Source: Prosopocoilus inquinatus (lineage: Eukaryota > Arthropoda > Insecta > Coleoptera > Lucanidae). From it: a stretch of DNA of 64,000 nt. The notes beneath the pieces are model-generated. The model searched no databases, was not told the origin of the DNA, and was given only the letters and a program-made list of their open reading frames with translations. This document shows positions 24,877-37,442 of the stretch, one piece after another; position 1 is the first letter of the stretch; every line of letters begins with the position of its first letter. The translations under genes and the position numbers were made by a program. The stretch spans positions 36,012,001-36,076,000 of the forward strand of contig CM069873.1 in NCBI GenBank assembly GCA_036172665.1, written 5' to 3'.

Positions 24877-27855
24877 GTACTAGCGTTGTTCCTGTGATAT
24901 ATCTAATCGATCCTTACTCATCTATCATGTTATTTGACGTTTGGATGGACTCCAGTAACTCTGATGTGAGGTACAAAGTTTTCGGACGCAGCAGAAGCTG
25001 GAAATAGTTTTAAATGAAACAACATGCATTAGCGTTGTTCCTGTGATGTATCTAATGGATCCTTACTCATCTATCATGTTATTTGACGTTTCGATGGACT
25101 CTAGTAACTCTGATGTGAGATACGAAGTTTTTGGACGCAGCAGGAGCTGGAAATAGTTTTAAACGAAACAACACGTATTAGCGTTGTTCCTGTGATGTAT
25201 CTAATCGATCCTTACTCATCTATCATGTTATTTGACGTTTGGATGGACTCCAGTAACTCTGATGTGAGATACAATGTTCTCGGACGCAGCAGAAGCTGGA
25301 AATAGTTTTGAACGAAACAACACGTATTAGCGTTGTTCCTGTGATGTATCTAATCGATCCTTACTCATCTATCATGTTATTTGACGTTTGGATGGACTCC
25401 AGTAACTCTGATGTGAGATACAAAGTTTTCGGACGCAGCAGAAGCTGGAAATAGTTTTAAACGAAACAACACGCATTACCGTTGTTCCTGTGATGTATCT
25501 AATCGATCCTTACTCATCTATCATGTTATTTGGCGTCTCGATGGACTCCAGTAACTCTGATGTGAGATACAAAGTTTTCGGACGCAGCAGAAGCTGGAAA
25601 TAGTTTTAATCGAAACAACACGCATTAGCGTTGTTCCTGTGATGTATCTAATCGATCCTTACTCATCTATCATGTTATTTGACGTTTGGATGGACTCCAG
25701 TAACTCTGATGTGAGATACAAAGTTCTCGGACGCAGCAGAAGCTGGAAATAGTTTTGAACGAAACAACACGTATTAGCGTTATTCCTGTGATGTATCTAA
25801 TCGATCCTTATTTATTTATCATGTTATTTGACGTATCGATGGACTCCAGTAACTCTAATGTGAGATACGAAATTTTCGGGCGCAGCAGAAGCTGGAAATA
25901 GTTTTAAACGAAACAACACGCATTAGCGTTGTTCCTGTGATGTATCTAATCGATCCTTACTCATCTATCATGTTATTTGACGTTTCGATGGACTCCAGTA
26001 ACTCTAATGTGAGATACGAAATTTTCGGACGCAGCAGAAGCTGGAAATAGTTTTAAACGAAACAACACGCATTAGCGTTGTTCCTGTGATGTATCTAATC
26101 GATCCTTACTCATCTATCAAGTTAGTTGACGTTTCGATGGACTCTAGTAACTCTGATGTGAGATACGAAGTTTTTGGACGCAGCAGGAGCTGGAAATAGT
26201 TTTAAACGAAACAACACGTATTAGCGTTGTTCCTGTGATGTATCTAATCGATCCTTACTTAGCTACTATGTTATTTGACGTTTCGATGGACTCCAATAAC
26301 TCTGATGTGAGATAGAAAGTTTTCGGACGCAGCAGAAGCTGGAAATAGTTTTAAACGAAACAACACGCATTAGCGTTGTTCCTGTGATGTATCTAATCGA
26401 TCCTTACTCATCTATCATTATATTTGACGTTTGGATGGACTACAGTAACTCTGATGTCAGATACAAAGTTTACGGACGCAGCAGAAGCTGGAAATAGTTT
26501 TAAACGAAACAACACGCATTAGCGTTGTTCCTGTGATGTATCTAATCGATCCTTACTCATCTATCATGTTATTTGACGTTTCGATGGACTCTAGTACCTC
26601 TGATGTGAGATATGAAGTTTTTGGACGCAGCAGGAGCTGGAAATAGTTTTAAACGAAACAACACGCATTACCGTTGTTCCTGTGATGTATCTAATCGATC
26701 CTTACTCATTTATCATGTTATTTGACGTTTGGATGGACTCCAGTAACTCTGATGTGAGATACAATGTTCACGGACGCAGCAGAAGCTGGAAATAGTTTTG
26801 AACGAAACAACACGTATTAGCGTTGTTCCTGTGATGTATCTGATCGATCCTTACTCATCTATCATGTTATTTGACGTTTGGATGGACTCCAGTAACTCTG
26901 ATGTGAGATACAAAGTTTTCGGACGCAGCAGAAGCTGGAAATAGTTTTAAACGAAACAACACGCATTACCGTTGTTCCTGTGATGTATCTAATCGATCCT
27001 TACTCATCTATCATGTTATTTGGCGTCTCGATGGACTCCAGTAACTCTGATGTGAGATACAAAGTTTTCGGACGCAGCAGAAGCTGGAAATAGTTTTAAT
27101 CGAAACAACACGCATTAGCGTTGTTCCTGTGATGTATATAATCGATCCTTACTCATCTATCATGTTATTTGACGTTTGGATGGACTCCAGTAGCTCTGAT
27201 GTGAGATACAAAGTTCTCGGACGCAGCAGAAGCTGGAAATAGTTTTGAACGAAACAACACGCATTATCGTTGTTCCTGTGATGTATCTAATCGATCCTTA
27301 CTCATCTATCATGTTATTTGGCGTTTCGATGGACTCCAGTAACTCCGATGTGAGATACGAAGTTTTTGGACGCAGCAGGAGCTGGAAATAGTTTTAAACG
27401 AAACAACACGCATTAGCGTTTTTCCTGTGATGTATCTAATAGATCCTTATTTATCTATCATGTTATTTGACGTTTCGATGGACTCTAGTAACTCTGATGT
27501 GAGATACGAAGTTTTTGGACGCAGCAGAAACTGGAAATAGTTTTAAATGAAACAACACGCATTAGCGTTGTTCCTGTGATGTATCTAATGGATCCTTACC
27601 ATCTATCATGTCATTTGACGTTTCGATGGACTCTAGTAACTCTGATGTGAGATACGAAGCTTTTGGACGCAGCAGGAGCTGGAAATAGTTTTAAACGAAA
27701 CAACACGTATTAGCGTTGTTCCTGTGATGTATCTAATCGATCCTTACTCATCTATCATGTTATTTGACGTTTGGATGGACTCCAGTAACTCTGATGTGAG
27801 ATACAAAGTTTTCGGACGCAGCAGAAGCTGGAAATAGTTTTAAACGAAACAACAC

Positions 27856-29643
27856 GTATTAGCGTTGTTCCTGTGATGTATCTAATCGATCCTTACTCAT
27901 CTATCATGTTATTTGACGTTTGGATGGACTCCAGTAACTCTGATGTGAGATACAATGTTCTCGGACGCAGCAGAAGCTGGAAATAGTTTTAAACGAAACA
28001 ACACGCATTACCGTTGTTCCTGTGATGTATCTAATCGATCCTTACTCATCTATCATGTTATTTGGCGTCTCGATGGACTCCAGTAACTCTGATGTGAGAT
28101 ACAAAGTTTTCGGACGCAGCAGAAGCTGGAAATAGTTTTAATCGAAACAACACGCATTAGCGTTGTTCCTGTGATGTATCTAATCGATCCTTACTCATCT
28201 ATCATGTTATTTGACGTTTGGATGGACTCCAGTAGCTCTGATGTGAGATACAAAGTTCTCGGACGCAGCAGAAGCTGGAAATAGTTTTGAACGAAACAAC
28301 GCGTATTAGCGTTGTTCCTGTGATGTATCTAATCGATCCTTACTTATCTACTATGTTATTTGACGTTTCGATGGACTCTAGTAACTCTGATGTGAGATAC
28401 GAAATTTTCGATCGTAGCAGAATCTGGAAATAGTTTTAAATGAAACAACACGCATTAGCGTTGTCCCTGTGATGTATCTAATCGATCCTTACTCATCTAT
28501 CATGTTATTTGACGTTTGGATGGACTCCAGTAATTCTGATGTGAGATACAAAGTTCTCGGACGCAGCAGAAGCTGGAAATAGTTTTGAACGAAACAACAC
28601 GTATTAGCGTTGTTCCTGTGATGTATCTAATCGATCCTTACTCATCTATCATGTTATTTGACGTTTGGATGGACTCCAGTAACTCTGATGTGAGATACAA
28701 AGTTTTCGGACGCAGCAGAAGCTGGAAATAGTTTTAAACGAAACAACACGCATTACCGTTGTTCCTGTGATGTATCTAATCGATCCTTACTCATCTATCA
28801 TGTTATTTGACGTTTGGATGGACTCCAGTAACTCTGATGTGAGGTACAAAGTTTTCGGACGCAGCAGAAGCTGGAAATAGTTTTAAATGAAACAACACGC
28901 ATTAGCGTTGTTCCTGTGATGTATCTAATGGATCCTTACTCATCTATCATGTTATTTGACGTTTCGATGGACTCTAGTAACTCTGATGTGAGATACGAAG
29001 TTTTTGGACGCAGCAGGAGCTGGAAATAGTTTTATACGAAACAACACGCATTAGCGTTGTTCCTGTGATGTATCTAATCGATCCTTACTCATCTATCATG
29101 TTATTTGACGTTTCGATGGACACCAGTAACTCTAATGTGAGATACGAAATTTTCGGACGCAGCAGGAGCTGGAAATAGTTTTAAACGAAACAACACGCAT
29201 TAGCGTTGTTCCTGTGATTTATCTAATCGATCCTTACTCATCTATCATGTTATTTGACGTTTGAATGGACTCCAGTAACTCTGATGTGAGATACAAAGTT
29301 CTCGGATGCAGCAGAAGCTGGAAATAGTTTTGAACGAAACAACACGTATTAGCGTTGTTCCTGTGATGTATCTAATCGATCCTTACTTATCTACTATGTT
29401 ATTTGACGTTTCGATGGACTCCAGTAACTCTGATGTGAGAGACGAAATTTTCGAACGCAGCAGAAACTGGAAATAGTTTTAAGTGAAACAACACGCATTA
29501 GCGTTGTTCCTGTGATGTATCTAATCGATCCTTACTCATCTATCATGTTATTTGACGTTTGGATGGACTCCAGTTCCTCTGATGTGAGATAAAAAGTTCT
29601 CGGACGCAGCAGAAGCTGGAAATAGTTTTAAACGAAACAACAC
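27856..29643. repeat. 12-monomer tandem duplication, left copy
   Basis: Twelve monomers (1,788 bp) are repeated immediately to the right. Diagnostic units include 'caatgttctcgg' (27856), F (28005), 'tagctctg' (28154), I (28303), 'gttgtccctg' with 'taattctg' (28452), 'gtgatttatc' with 'ttgaatgg' (29197), 'gagagacg' (29346) and H (29495). Confidence 0.9.
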
Positions 29644-31282
29644 GCATTAGCGTTGTTCCTGTGATGTATCTAATCGATCCTTACTCATCTATCATGTTAT
29701 TTGACGTTTGGATGGACTCCAGTAACTCTGATGTGAGATACAATGTTCTCGGACGCAGCAGAAGCTGGAAATAGTTTTAAACGAAACAACACGCATTACC
29801 GTTGTTCCTGTGATGTATCTAATCGATCCTTACTCATCTATCATGTTATTTGGCGTCTCGATGGACTCCAGTAACTCTGATGTGAGATACAAAGTTTTCG
29901 GACGCAGCAGAAGCTGGAAATAGTTTTAATCGAAACAACACGCATTAGCGTTGTTCCTGTGATGTATCTAATCGATCCTTACTCATCTATCATGTTATTT
30001 GACGTTTGGATGGACTCCAGTAGCTCTGATGTGAGATACGAAATTTTCGATCGTAGCAGAATCTGGAAATAGTTTTAAATGAAACAACACGCATTAGCGT
30101 TGTCCCTGTGATGTATCTAATCGATCCTTACTCATCTATCATGTTATTTGACGTTTGGATGGACTCCAGTAATTCTGATGTGAGATACAAAGTTCTCGGA
30201 CGCAGCAGAAGCTGGAAATAGTTTTGAACGAAACAACACGTATTAGCGTTGTTCCTGTGATGTATCTAATCGATCCTTACTCATCTATCATGTTATTTGA
30301 CGTTTGGATGGACTCCAGTAACTCTGATGTGAGATACAAAGTTTTCGGACGCAGCAGAAGCTTGAAATAGTTTTAAACGAAACAACACGCATTACCGTTG
30401 TTCCTGTGATGTATCTAATCGATCCTTACTCATCTATCATGTTATTTGACGTTTGGATGGACTCCAGTAACTCTGATGTGAGGTACAAAGTTTTCGGACG
30501 CAGCAGAAGCTGGAAATAGTTTTAAATGAAACAACACGCATTAGCGTTGTTCCTGTGATGTATCTAATGGATCCTTACTCATCTATCATGTTATTTGACG
30601 TTTCGATGGACTCTAGTAACTCTGATGTGAGATACGAAGTTTTTGGACGCAGCAGGAGCTGGAAATAGTTTTATACGAAACAACACGCATTAGCGTTGTT
30701 CCTGTGATGTATCTAATCGATCCTTACTCATCTATCATGTTATTTGACGTTTCGATGGACACCAGTAACTTTAATGTGAGATACGAAATTTTCGGACGCA
30801 GCAGGAGCTGGAAATAGTTTTAAACGAAACAACACGCATTAGCGTTGTTCCTGTGATTTATCTAATCGATCCTTACTCATCTATCATGTTATTTGACGTT
30901 TGAATGGACTCCAGTAACTCTGATGTGAGATACAAAGTTCTCGGATGCAGCAGAAGCTGGAAATAGTTTTGAACGAAACAACACGTATTAGCGTTGTTCC
31001 TGTGATGTATCTAATCGATCCTTACTTATCTACTATGTTATTTGACGTTTCGATGGACTCCAGTAACTCTGATGTGAGAGACGAAATTTTCGAACGCAGC
31101 AGAATCTGGAAATAGTTTTAAGTGAAACAACACGCATTAGCGTTGTTCCTGTGATGTATCTAATCGATCCTTACTCATCTATCATGTTATTTGACGTTTG
31201 GATGGACTCCAGTTCCTCTGATGTGAGATAAAAAGTTCTCGGACGCAGCAGAAGCTGGAAATAGTTTTAAACGAAACAACAC
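29644..31282. repeat. 12-monomer tandem duplication, right copy with one unit lost
   Basis: It follows the left copy at an offset of 1,788 bp up to the unit at 29942, then at 1,639 bp. The unit at 29942 has the front of the 'tagctctg' monomer and the back of subtype I, so the two were fused and one 149-bp unit was lost. It ends with H at 31134. Confidence 0.9.
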
Positions 31283-31580
31283 GCATTAGCGTTGTTCCTG
31301 TGATGTATCTAATCGATCCTTACTCACCTATCATGTTATTTGACGTTTCGATGGACTCTAGTAACTCTGATGTGAGATACGAAGTTTTTGGACGCAGCAG
31401 GAGCTGGAAATAGTTTTAAACGAAACAACACGTATTAGCGTTGTTCCTGTGATGTATCTAATCGATCCTTACTCATCTATCATGTTATTTGACGTTTGGA
31501 TGGACTGCAGTTCCTCTGATGTGAGATAAAAAGTTCTCGGACGCAGCAGAAGCTGGAAATAGTTTTAAACGAAACAACAC

Positions 31581-31783
31581 GCATTATCGTTGTTCCTGTG
31601 ATGTATCTAATCGATCCTTACTCATCTATCATGTTATTTAGCGTTGTTCCTGTGATGTATCTAATGGATCCTTACTCATCAATCATGTTATTTGACGTTT
31701 CGATGGACTCTAGTACCTCTGATGTGAGATATGAAGTTTTTGGACGCAGCAGGAGCTGGAAATAGTTTTAAACGAAACAACAC
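31581..31783 (+). repeat. Fused monomer pair with 95-bp deletion
   Basis: A 59-bp front fragment (31581-31639) joins a unit lacking its first 5 bp (31640-31783). The join reads 'gttatttagcgttg'. The deletion runs from position 60 of one unit to position 5 of the next and is the only break larger than 3 bp in the 149-bp register. Two bases (tt) are shared at the break. Confidence 0.93.
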
Positions 31784-32230
31784 GTATTAGCGTTGTTCCT
31801 GTGATGTATCTAATCGATCCTTACTCATCTATCATGTTATTTGGCGTCTTGATGGACTCCAGTAACTCTAATGTGAGATACGAAATTTTCGGACGCAGCA
31901 GAAGCTGGAAATAGTTTTAAACGAAACAACACGCATTAGCGTTGTTCCTGTGATGTATCTAATCGATCCTTACTCATCTATCATGTTATTTGACGTTTCG
32001 ATGGACTCCAGTAACTCTAATGTGAGATACGAAATTTTCGGGCGCAGCAGGAGCTGGAAATAGTTTTAAACGAAACAACACGCATTAGCGTTGTTCCTGT
32101 GATGTATCTAATCGATCCTTACTCATCTATCATGTTATTTGACGTTTCGATGGACTCCAGTAACTCTAATGTGAGATACGAAATTTTCGGACGCAGCAGA
32201 AGCTGGAAATAGTTTTAAACGAAACAACAC

Positions 32231-32376
32231 GCATTAGCGTTGTTCCTGTGATGTATCTAATCGATCCTTACTCGTCTATCATGTTATTTGACGTTTCGAT
32301 GGACTCTAACTCTGATGTGAGATACGAAGTTTTTGGACGCAGCAGGAGCTGGAAATAGTTTTAAACGAAACAGCAC
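32231..32376 (+). repeat. Monomer with 3-bp deletion (146 bp)
   Basis: 'ggactctaactctg' replaces 'ggactctagtaactctg' near 32308. It is seen once only, so it is probably recent. The unit also has 'ctcgtctatc'. Confidence 0.9.
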
Positions 32377-35300
32377 GTATTAGCGTTGTTCCTGTGATGT
32401 ATCTAATCGATCCTTACTCATCTATCATGTTATTTGACGTTTGGATGGACTCCAGTAACTCTGATGTGAGATACAAAGTTCTCGGACGCAGCAGAAGCTG
32501 GAAATAGTTTTGAACGAAACAACACGTATTGGCGTTGTTCCTGTGATGTATCTAATCGATAATTACTTATCTATCATGTTATTTGACGTTTGGATGGACT
32601 CCAGTAACTCTGATGTGAGATACAAAATTTTCGGACGCAGCAGAAGCTGGAAATAGTTTTAAACGAAACAACACGCATTACCGTTGTTCCTGTGATGTAT
32701 CTAATGGATCCTTACTCATCTATCATGTTATTTGACGTTTCGATGGACTCCAGAAACTTTGATGTGAGATACGAAGTTTTCGGACGCAGCAGAAGCTGGA
32801 AATAGTTTTAAATGAAACAACACGCATTAGCGTTGTTCCTGTGATGTATCTAATGGATCCTTACTCATCTATCATGTTATTTGACGTTTCGATGGACTCT
32901 AGTACCTCTGATGTGAGATATGAAGTTTTTGGACGCAGCAGGAGCTGGAAATAGTTTTAAACGAAACAACACGTATTAGCGTTGTTCCTGTGATGTATCT
33001 AATCGATCCTTATTTATTTATCATGTTATTTGACGTATCGATGGACTCTAGTAACTCTGATGTGAGATACGAAGTTTTTGGGCGCAGCAGGACCTGGAAA
33101 TAGTTTTAAACGAAGCAACACGTATTAGCGTTGTTCCTGTGATGTATCTAATAGATCCTTACTTAGCTACTATGTTATTTGACGTTTCGATGGACTCCAG
33201 TAACTCTAATGTGAGATACGAAATTTTCGGACGCAGCAGAAGCTGGAAATAGTTTTAAACGAAACAACACGCATTAGCGTTGTTCCTGTGATGTATCTAA
33301 TCGATCCTTACTCATTTATCATGTTATTTGACGTTTCGATGGACTCCAATAACTCTGATGTGAGATACAAAGTTTTCGGACGCAGCAGAAGCTGGAAATA
33401 GTTTTAAACGAAACAACACGCATTAGCGTTGTTCCTGTGATGTATCTAATCGATCCTTACTCATCTATCATTATATTTGACGTTTGGATGGACTACAGTA
33501 ACTCTGATGTCAGATACAAAGTTTACGGACGCAGCAGAAGCTGGAAATAGTTTTAAACGAAACAACACGCATTAGCGTTGTTCCTGTGATGTATCTAATC
33601 GATCCTTACTCATCTATCATGTTATTTGACGTTTCGATGGACTCTAGTAACTCTGATGTGAGATACGAAGTTTTTGGACGCAGCAGGAGCTGGAAATAGT
33701 TTTAAACGAAACAACACGTATTAGCGTTGTTCCTGTGATGTATCTAATCGATCCTTACTCATCTATCATGTTATTTGACGTTTCGATGGACTCCAGTAAC
33801 TCTGATGTGAGATACAAAGTTTTCGGACGCAGCAGAAGCTGGAAATAGTTTTGAACGAAACAACACGTATTAGCGTTGTTCCTGTGATGTATCTAATCGA
33901 TCCTTACTTAGCTACTATGTTATTTGACGTTTCGATGGACTCCAGTAACTCTGATGTGAGATACAAATTTTTCGGACGCAGCAGAAGCTGGAAATAGTTT
34001 TAAACGAAACAACACGCATTACCGTTGTTCCTGTGATGTATCTAATCGATCCTTACTCATCTATCATGTTATTTGGCGTCTCGATGGACTCCAGTAACTC
34101 TGATGTGAGATACAAAGGTTTCGGACGCAGAAGAAGCTGGAAATAGTTTTAAACGAAACAACACGCATTAGCGTTGTTCCTGTGATGTATCTAATCGATC
34201 CTTACTCATCTATCATGTTATTTGACGTTTCGATGGACTCTAGTACCTCTGATGTGAGATATGAAGTTTTTGGACGCAGCAGGAGCTGGAAATAGTTTTA
34301 AACGAAACAACACGCATTAGCGTTGTTCCTGTGATGTATCTAATCGATCCTTACTCATCTATCATGTTATTTGGCGTCTCGATGGACTCCAGTAACTCTG
34401 ATGTGAGATACAAAGTTTTCGGACGCAGCAGAAGCTGGAAATAGTTTTAGTCGAAACAACACGCATTAGCGTTGTTCCTGTGATGTATCTAATCGATCCT
34501 TACTCATCTATCATGTTATTTGACGTTTGGATGGACTCCAGTAGCTCTGATGTGAGATACAAAGTTCTCGGACGCAGCAGAAGCTGGAAATAGTTTTGAA
34601 CGAAACAAAACGTATTAGCGTTGTTCCTGTGATGTATCTAATCGATCCTTACTTATCTACTATGTTATTTGACTTTTCGATGGACTCTAGTAACTCTGAT
34701 GTGAGATACGAAATTTTCGATCGTAGCAGAATCTGGAAATAGTTTTAAATGAAACAACACGTATTAGCGTTGTTCCTGTGATGTATCTAATCGATCCTTA
34801 CTCATCTATCATGTTATTTGACGTTTGGATGGACTCCAGTAGCTCTGATGTGAGATACAAAGTTTTCGGACGCAGCAGAAGCTGGAAATAGTTTTAAACG
34901 AAACAACACGCATTACCGTTGTTCCTGTGATGTATCTAATCGATCCTTACTCATCTATCATGTTATTTGGCGTCTCGATGGACTCCAGTAACTCTGACTT
35001 GAGATACAAAGATTTCGGACACAGCAGAAGCTGGAAATAGTTTTAAACGAAACAACACGCATTAGCGTTGTTCCTGTGATGTACCTAATCGATCCTTACT
35101 CATCTATCATGTTATTTGGCGTCTCGATGGACTCCAGTAACTCTGATGTGAGATACAAAGTTTTCGGACGCAGCAGAAGCTGGAAATAGTTTTAAATGAA
35201 ACAACACGTATTAGCGTTGTTCCTGTGATGTATCTAATCGATCCTTATTTATTTATCATGTTATTTGACGTATCGATGGACTCTAGTAACTCTGATGTGA

Positions 35301-36250
35301 GATACGAAGTTTTTGGGCGCAGCAGGACCTGGAAATAGTTTTAAACGAAGCAACACGTATTAGCGTTGTTCCTGTGATGTATCTAATAGATCCTTACTTA
35401 GCTACTATGTTATTTGACGTTTCGATGGACTCCAGTAACTCTAATGTGAGATACGAAATTTTCGGACGCAGCAGAAGCTGGAAATAGTTTTGAACGAAAC
35501 AACACGTATTAGCGTTGTTCCTGTGATGTATCTAATCGATCCTTACTCATCTATCATGTTATTTGACGTTTGGATGGACTCCAGTAACTCTGATGTGAGA
35601 TACAAAGTTCTCGGACGCAGCAGAAGCTGGAAATAGTTTTGAACGAAACAACACGTATTAGCGTTGTTCCTGTGATGTATCTAATCGATCCTTACTTATC
35701 TATCATGTTATTTAACGTTTGGATGGACTCCAGTAACTCTGATGTGAGATACAAAATTTTCGGACGCAGCAGAAGCTGGAAATAGTTTTAAACGAAACAA
35801 CACGCATTAGCGTTGTTCCTGTGATGTATCTAATCGATCCTTACTCATCTATCATTATATTTGACGTTTGGATGGACTACAGTAACTCTGATGTCAGATA
35901 CAAAGTTTACGGACGCAGCAGAAGCTGGAAATAGTTTTAAACGAAACAACACGCATTAGCGTTGTTCCTGTGATGTATCTAATCGATCCTTACTCATCTA
36001 TCATGTTATTTGGCGTTTCGATGGACTCCAGAAACTTTGATGTGAGATACGAAGTTTTCGGACGCAGCAGAAGCTGGAAATAGTTTTAAATGAAACAACA
36101 CGCATTAGCGTTGTTCCTGTGATGTATCTAATGGATCCTCACTCATCTATCATGTTATTTGACGTTTCGATGGACTCTAGTAACTCTGATGTGAGATACG
36201 AAGTTTTTGGACGCAGCTGAAGCTGGAAATAGTTTTAAATGAAACAACAC

Positions 36251-37442
36251 GTACTAGCGTTGTTCCTGTGATATATCTAATCGATCCTTACTCATCTATC
36301 ATGTTATTTGACGTTTGGATGGACTCCAGTAACTCTGATGTGAGGTACAAAGTTTTCGGACGCAGCAGAAGCTGGAAATTGTTTTAAATGAAACAACACG
36401 TATTAGCGTTGTTCCTGTGATGTATCTAATCGATCCTTACTCATCTATCATGTTATTTGACGTTTGGATGGACTCCAGTAACTCTGATGTGAGATACAAA
36501 GTTTTCGGACGCAGCAGAAGCTGGAAGTAGTTTTAAACGAAACAACACGCATTACCGTTGTTCCTGTGATGTATCTAATCGATCCTTACTCATCTATCAT
36601 GTTATTTGGCGTCTCGATGGACTCCAGTAACTCTGATGTGAGATACAAAGTTTTCGGACGCAGCAGAAGCTGGAAATAGTTTTAATCGAAACAACACGCA
36701 TTAGCGTTGTTCCTGTGATGTATCTAATCGATCCTTACTCATCTATCATGTTATTTGACGTTTGGATGGACTCCAGTAACTCTGATGTGAGATACAAAGT
36801 TCTCGGACGCAGCAGAAGCTGGAAATAGTTTTGAACGAAACAACACGTATTAGCGTTGTTCCTGTGATGTATCTAATCGATCCTTATTTATTTATCATGT
36901 TATTTGACGTATCGATGGACTCTAGTAACTCTGATGTGAGATACGAAATTTTCGGGCGCAGCAGAAGCTGGAAATAGTTTTGAACGAAACAACACGTATT
37001 AGCGTTGTTCCTGTAATGTATCTAATCGATCCTTATTTATTTATCATGTTATTTGACGTATCGATGGACTCTAGTAACTCTGATGTGAGATACGAAATTT
37101 TCGGGCGCAGCAGAAGCTGGAAATAGTTTTAAACGAAACAACACGCATTAGCGTTGTTCCTGTGATGTATCTAATCGATCCTTACTCATCTATCATTATA
37201 TTTGACGTTTGGATGGACTACAGTAACTCTGATGTCAGATACAAAGTTTACGGACGCAGCAGAAGCTGGAAATAGTTTTAAACGAAACAACGCGCATTAG
37301 CGTTGTTCCTGTGATGTATCTAATGGATCCTTACTCATCTATCATGTTATTTGACGTTTCGATGGACTCTAGTAACTCTGATGTGAGATACGAAGTTTTT
37401 GGACGCAGCTGAAGCTGGAAATAATTTTAAATGAAACAACAC
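36251..37442. repeat. 8-monomer module, type a, copy 1
   Basis: The order is marker A (ending 'gaaattgtttt'), a 'ttgg' monomer, F after 'attaccg', a 'ttctcgg' monomer, two successive units with an E-like front and 'gaaattttcgggcg' back (36847 and 36996), C (37145), and a B-like unit (37294) preceded by 'aacaacgc' and ending 'gcagctgaag'. The same module recurs at 46234 and, one monomer shorter, at 49959. Length is exactly 8 x 149. Confidence 0.93.

Larger units (their letters stand above)
24877..36250. repeat. Rearranged long block (77 units, two truncated)
   Basis: The length is 77 x 149 minus 99: a 1-bp deletion at 27599/27600, a 95-bp deletion at 31639/31640 and a 3-bp deletion near 32308. 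The unit at 25026 follows 'aacaacat', a spelling otherwise seen at 15789 in HOR copy 2. The right part, from about 32.1 kb, follows HOR copy 3 at an offset of 11,374 bp up to and past the marker at 36251. The left and middle parts mix HOR segments in a new order and contain a tandem 12-monomer duplication at 27856-31282. Confidence 0.92.
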
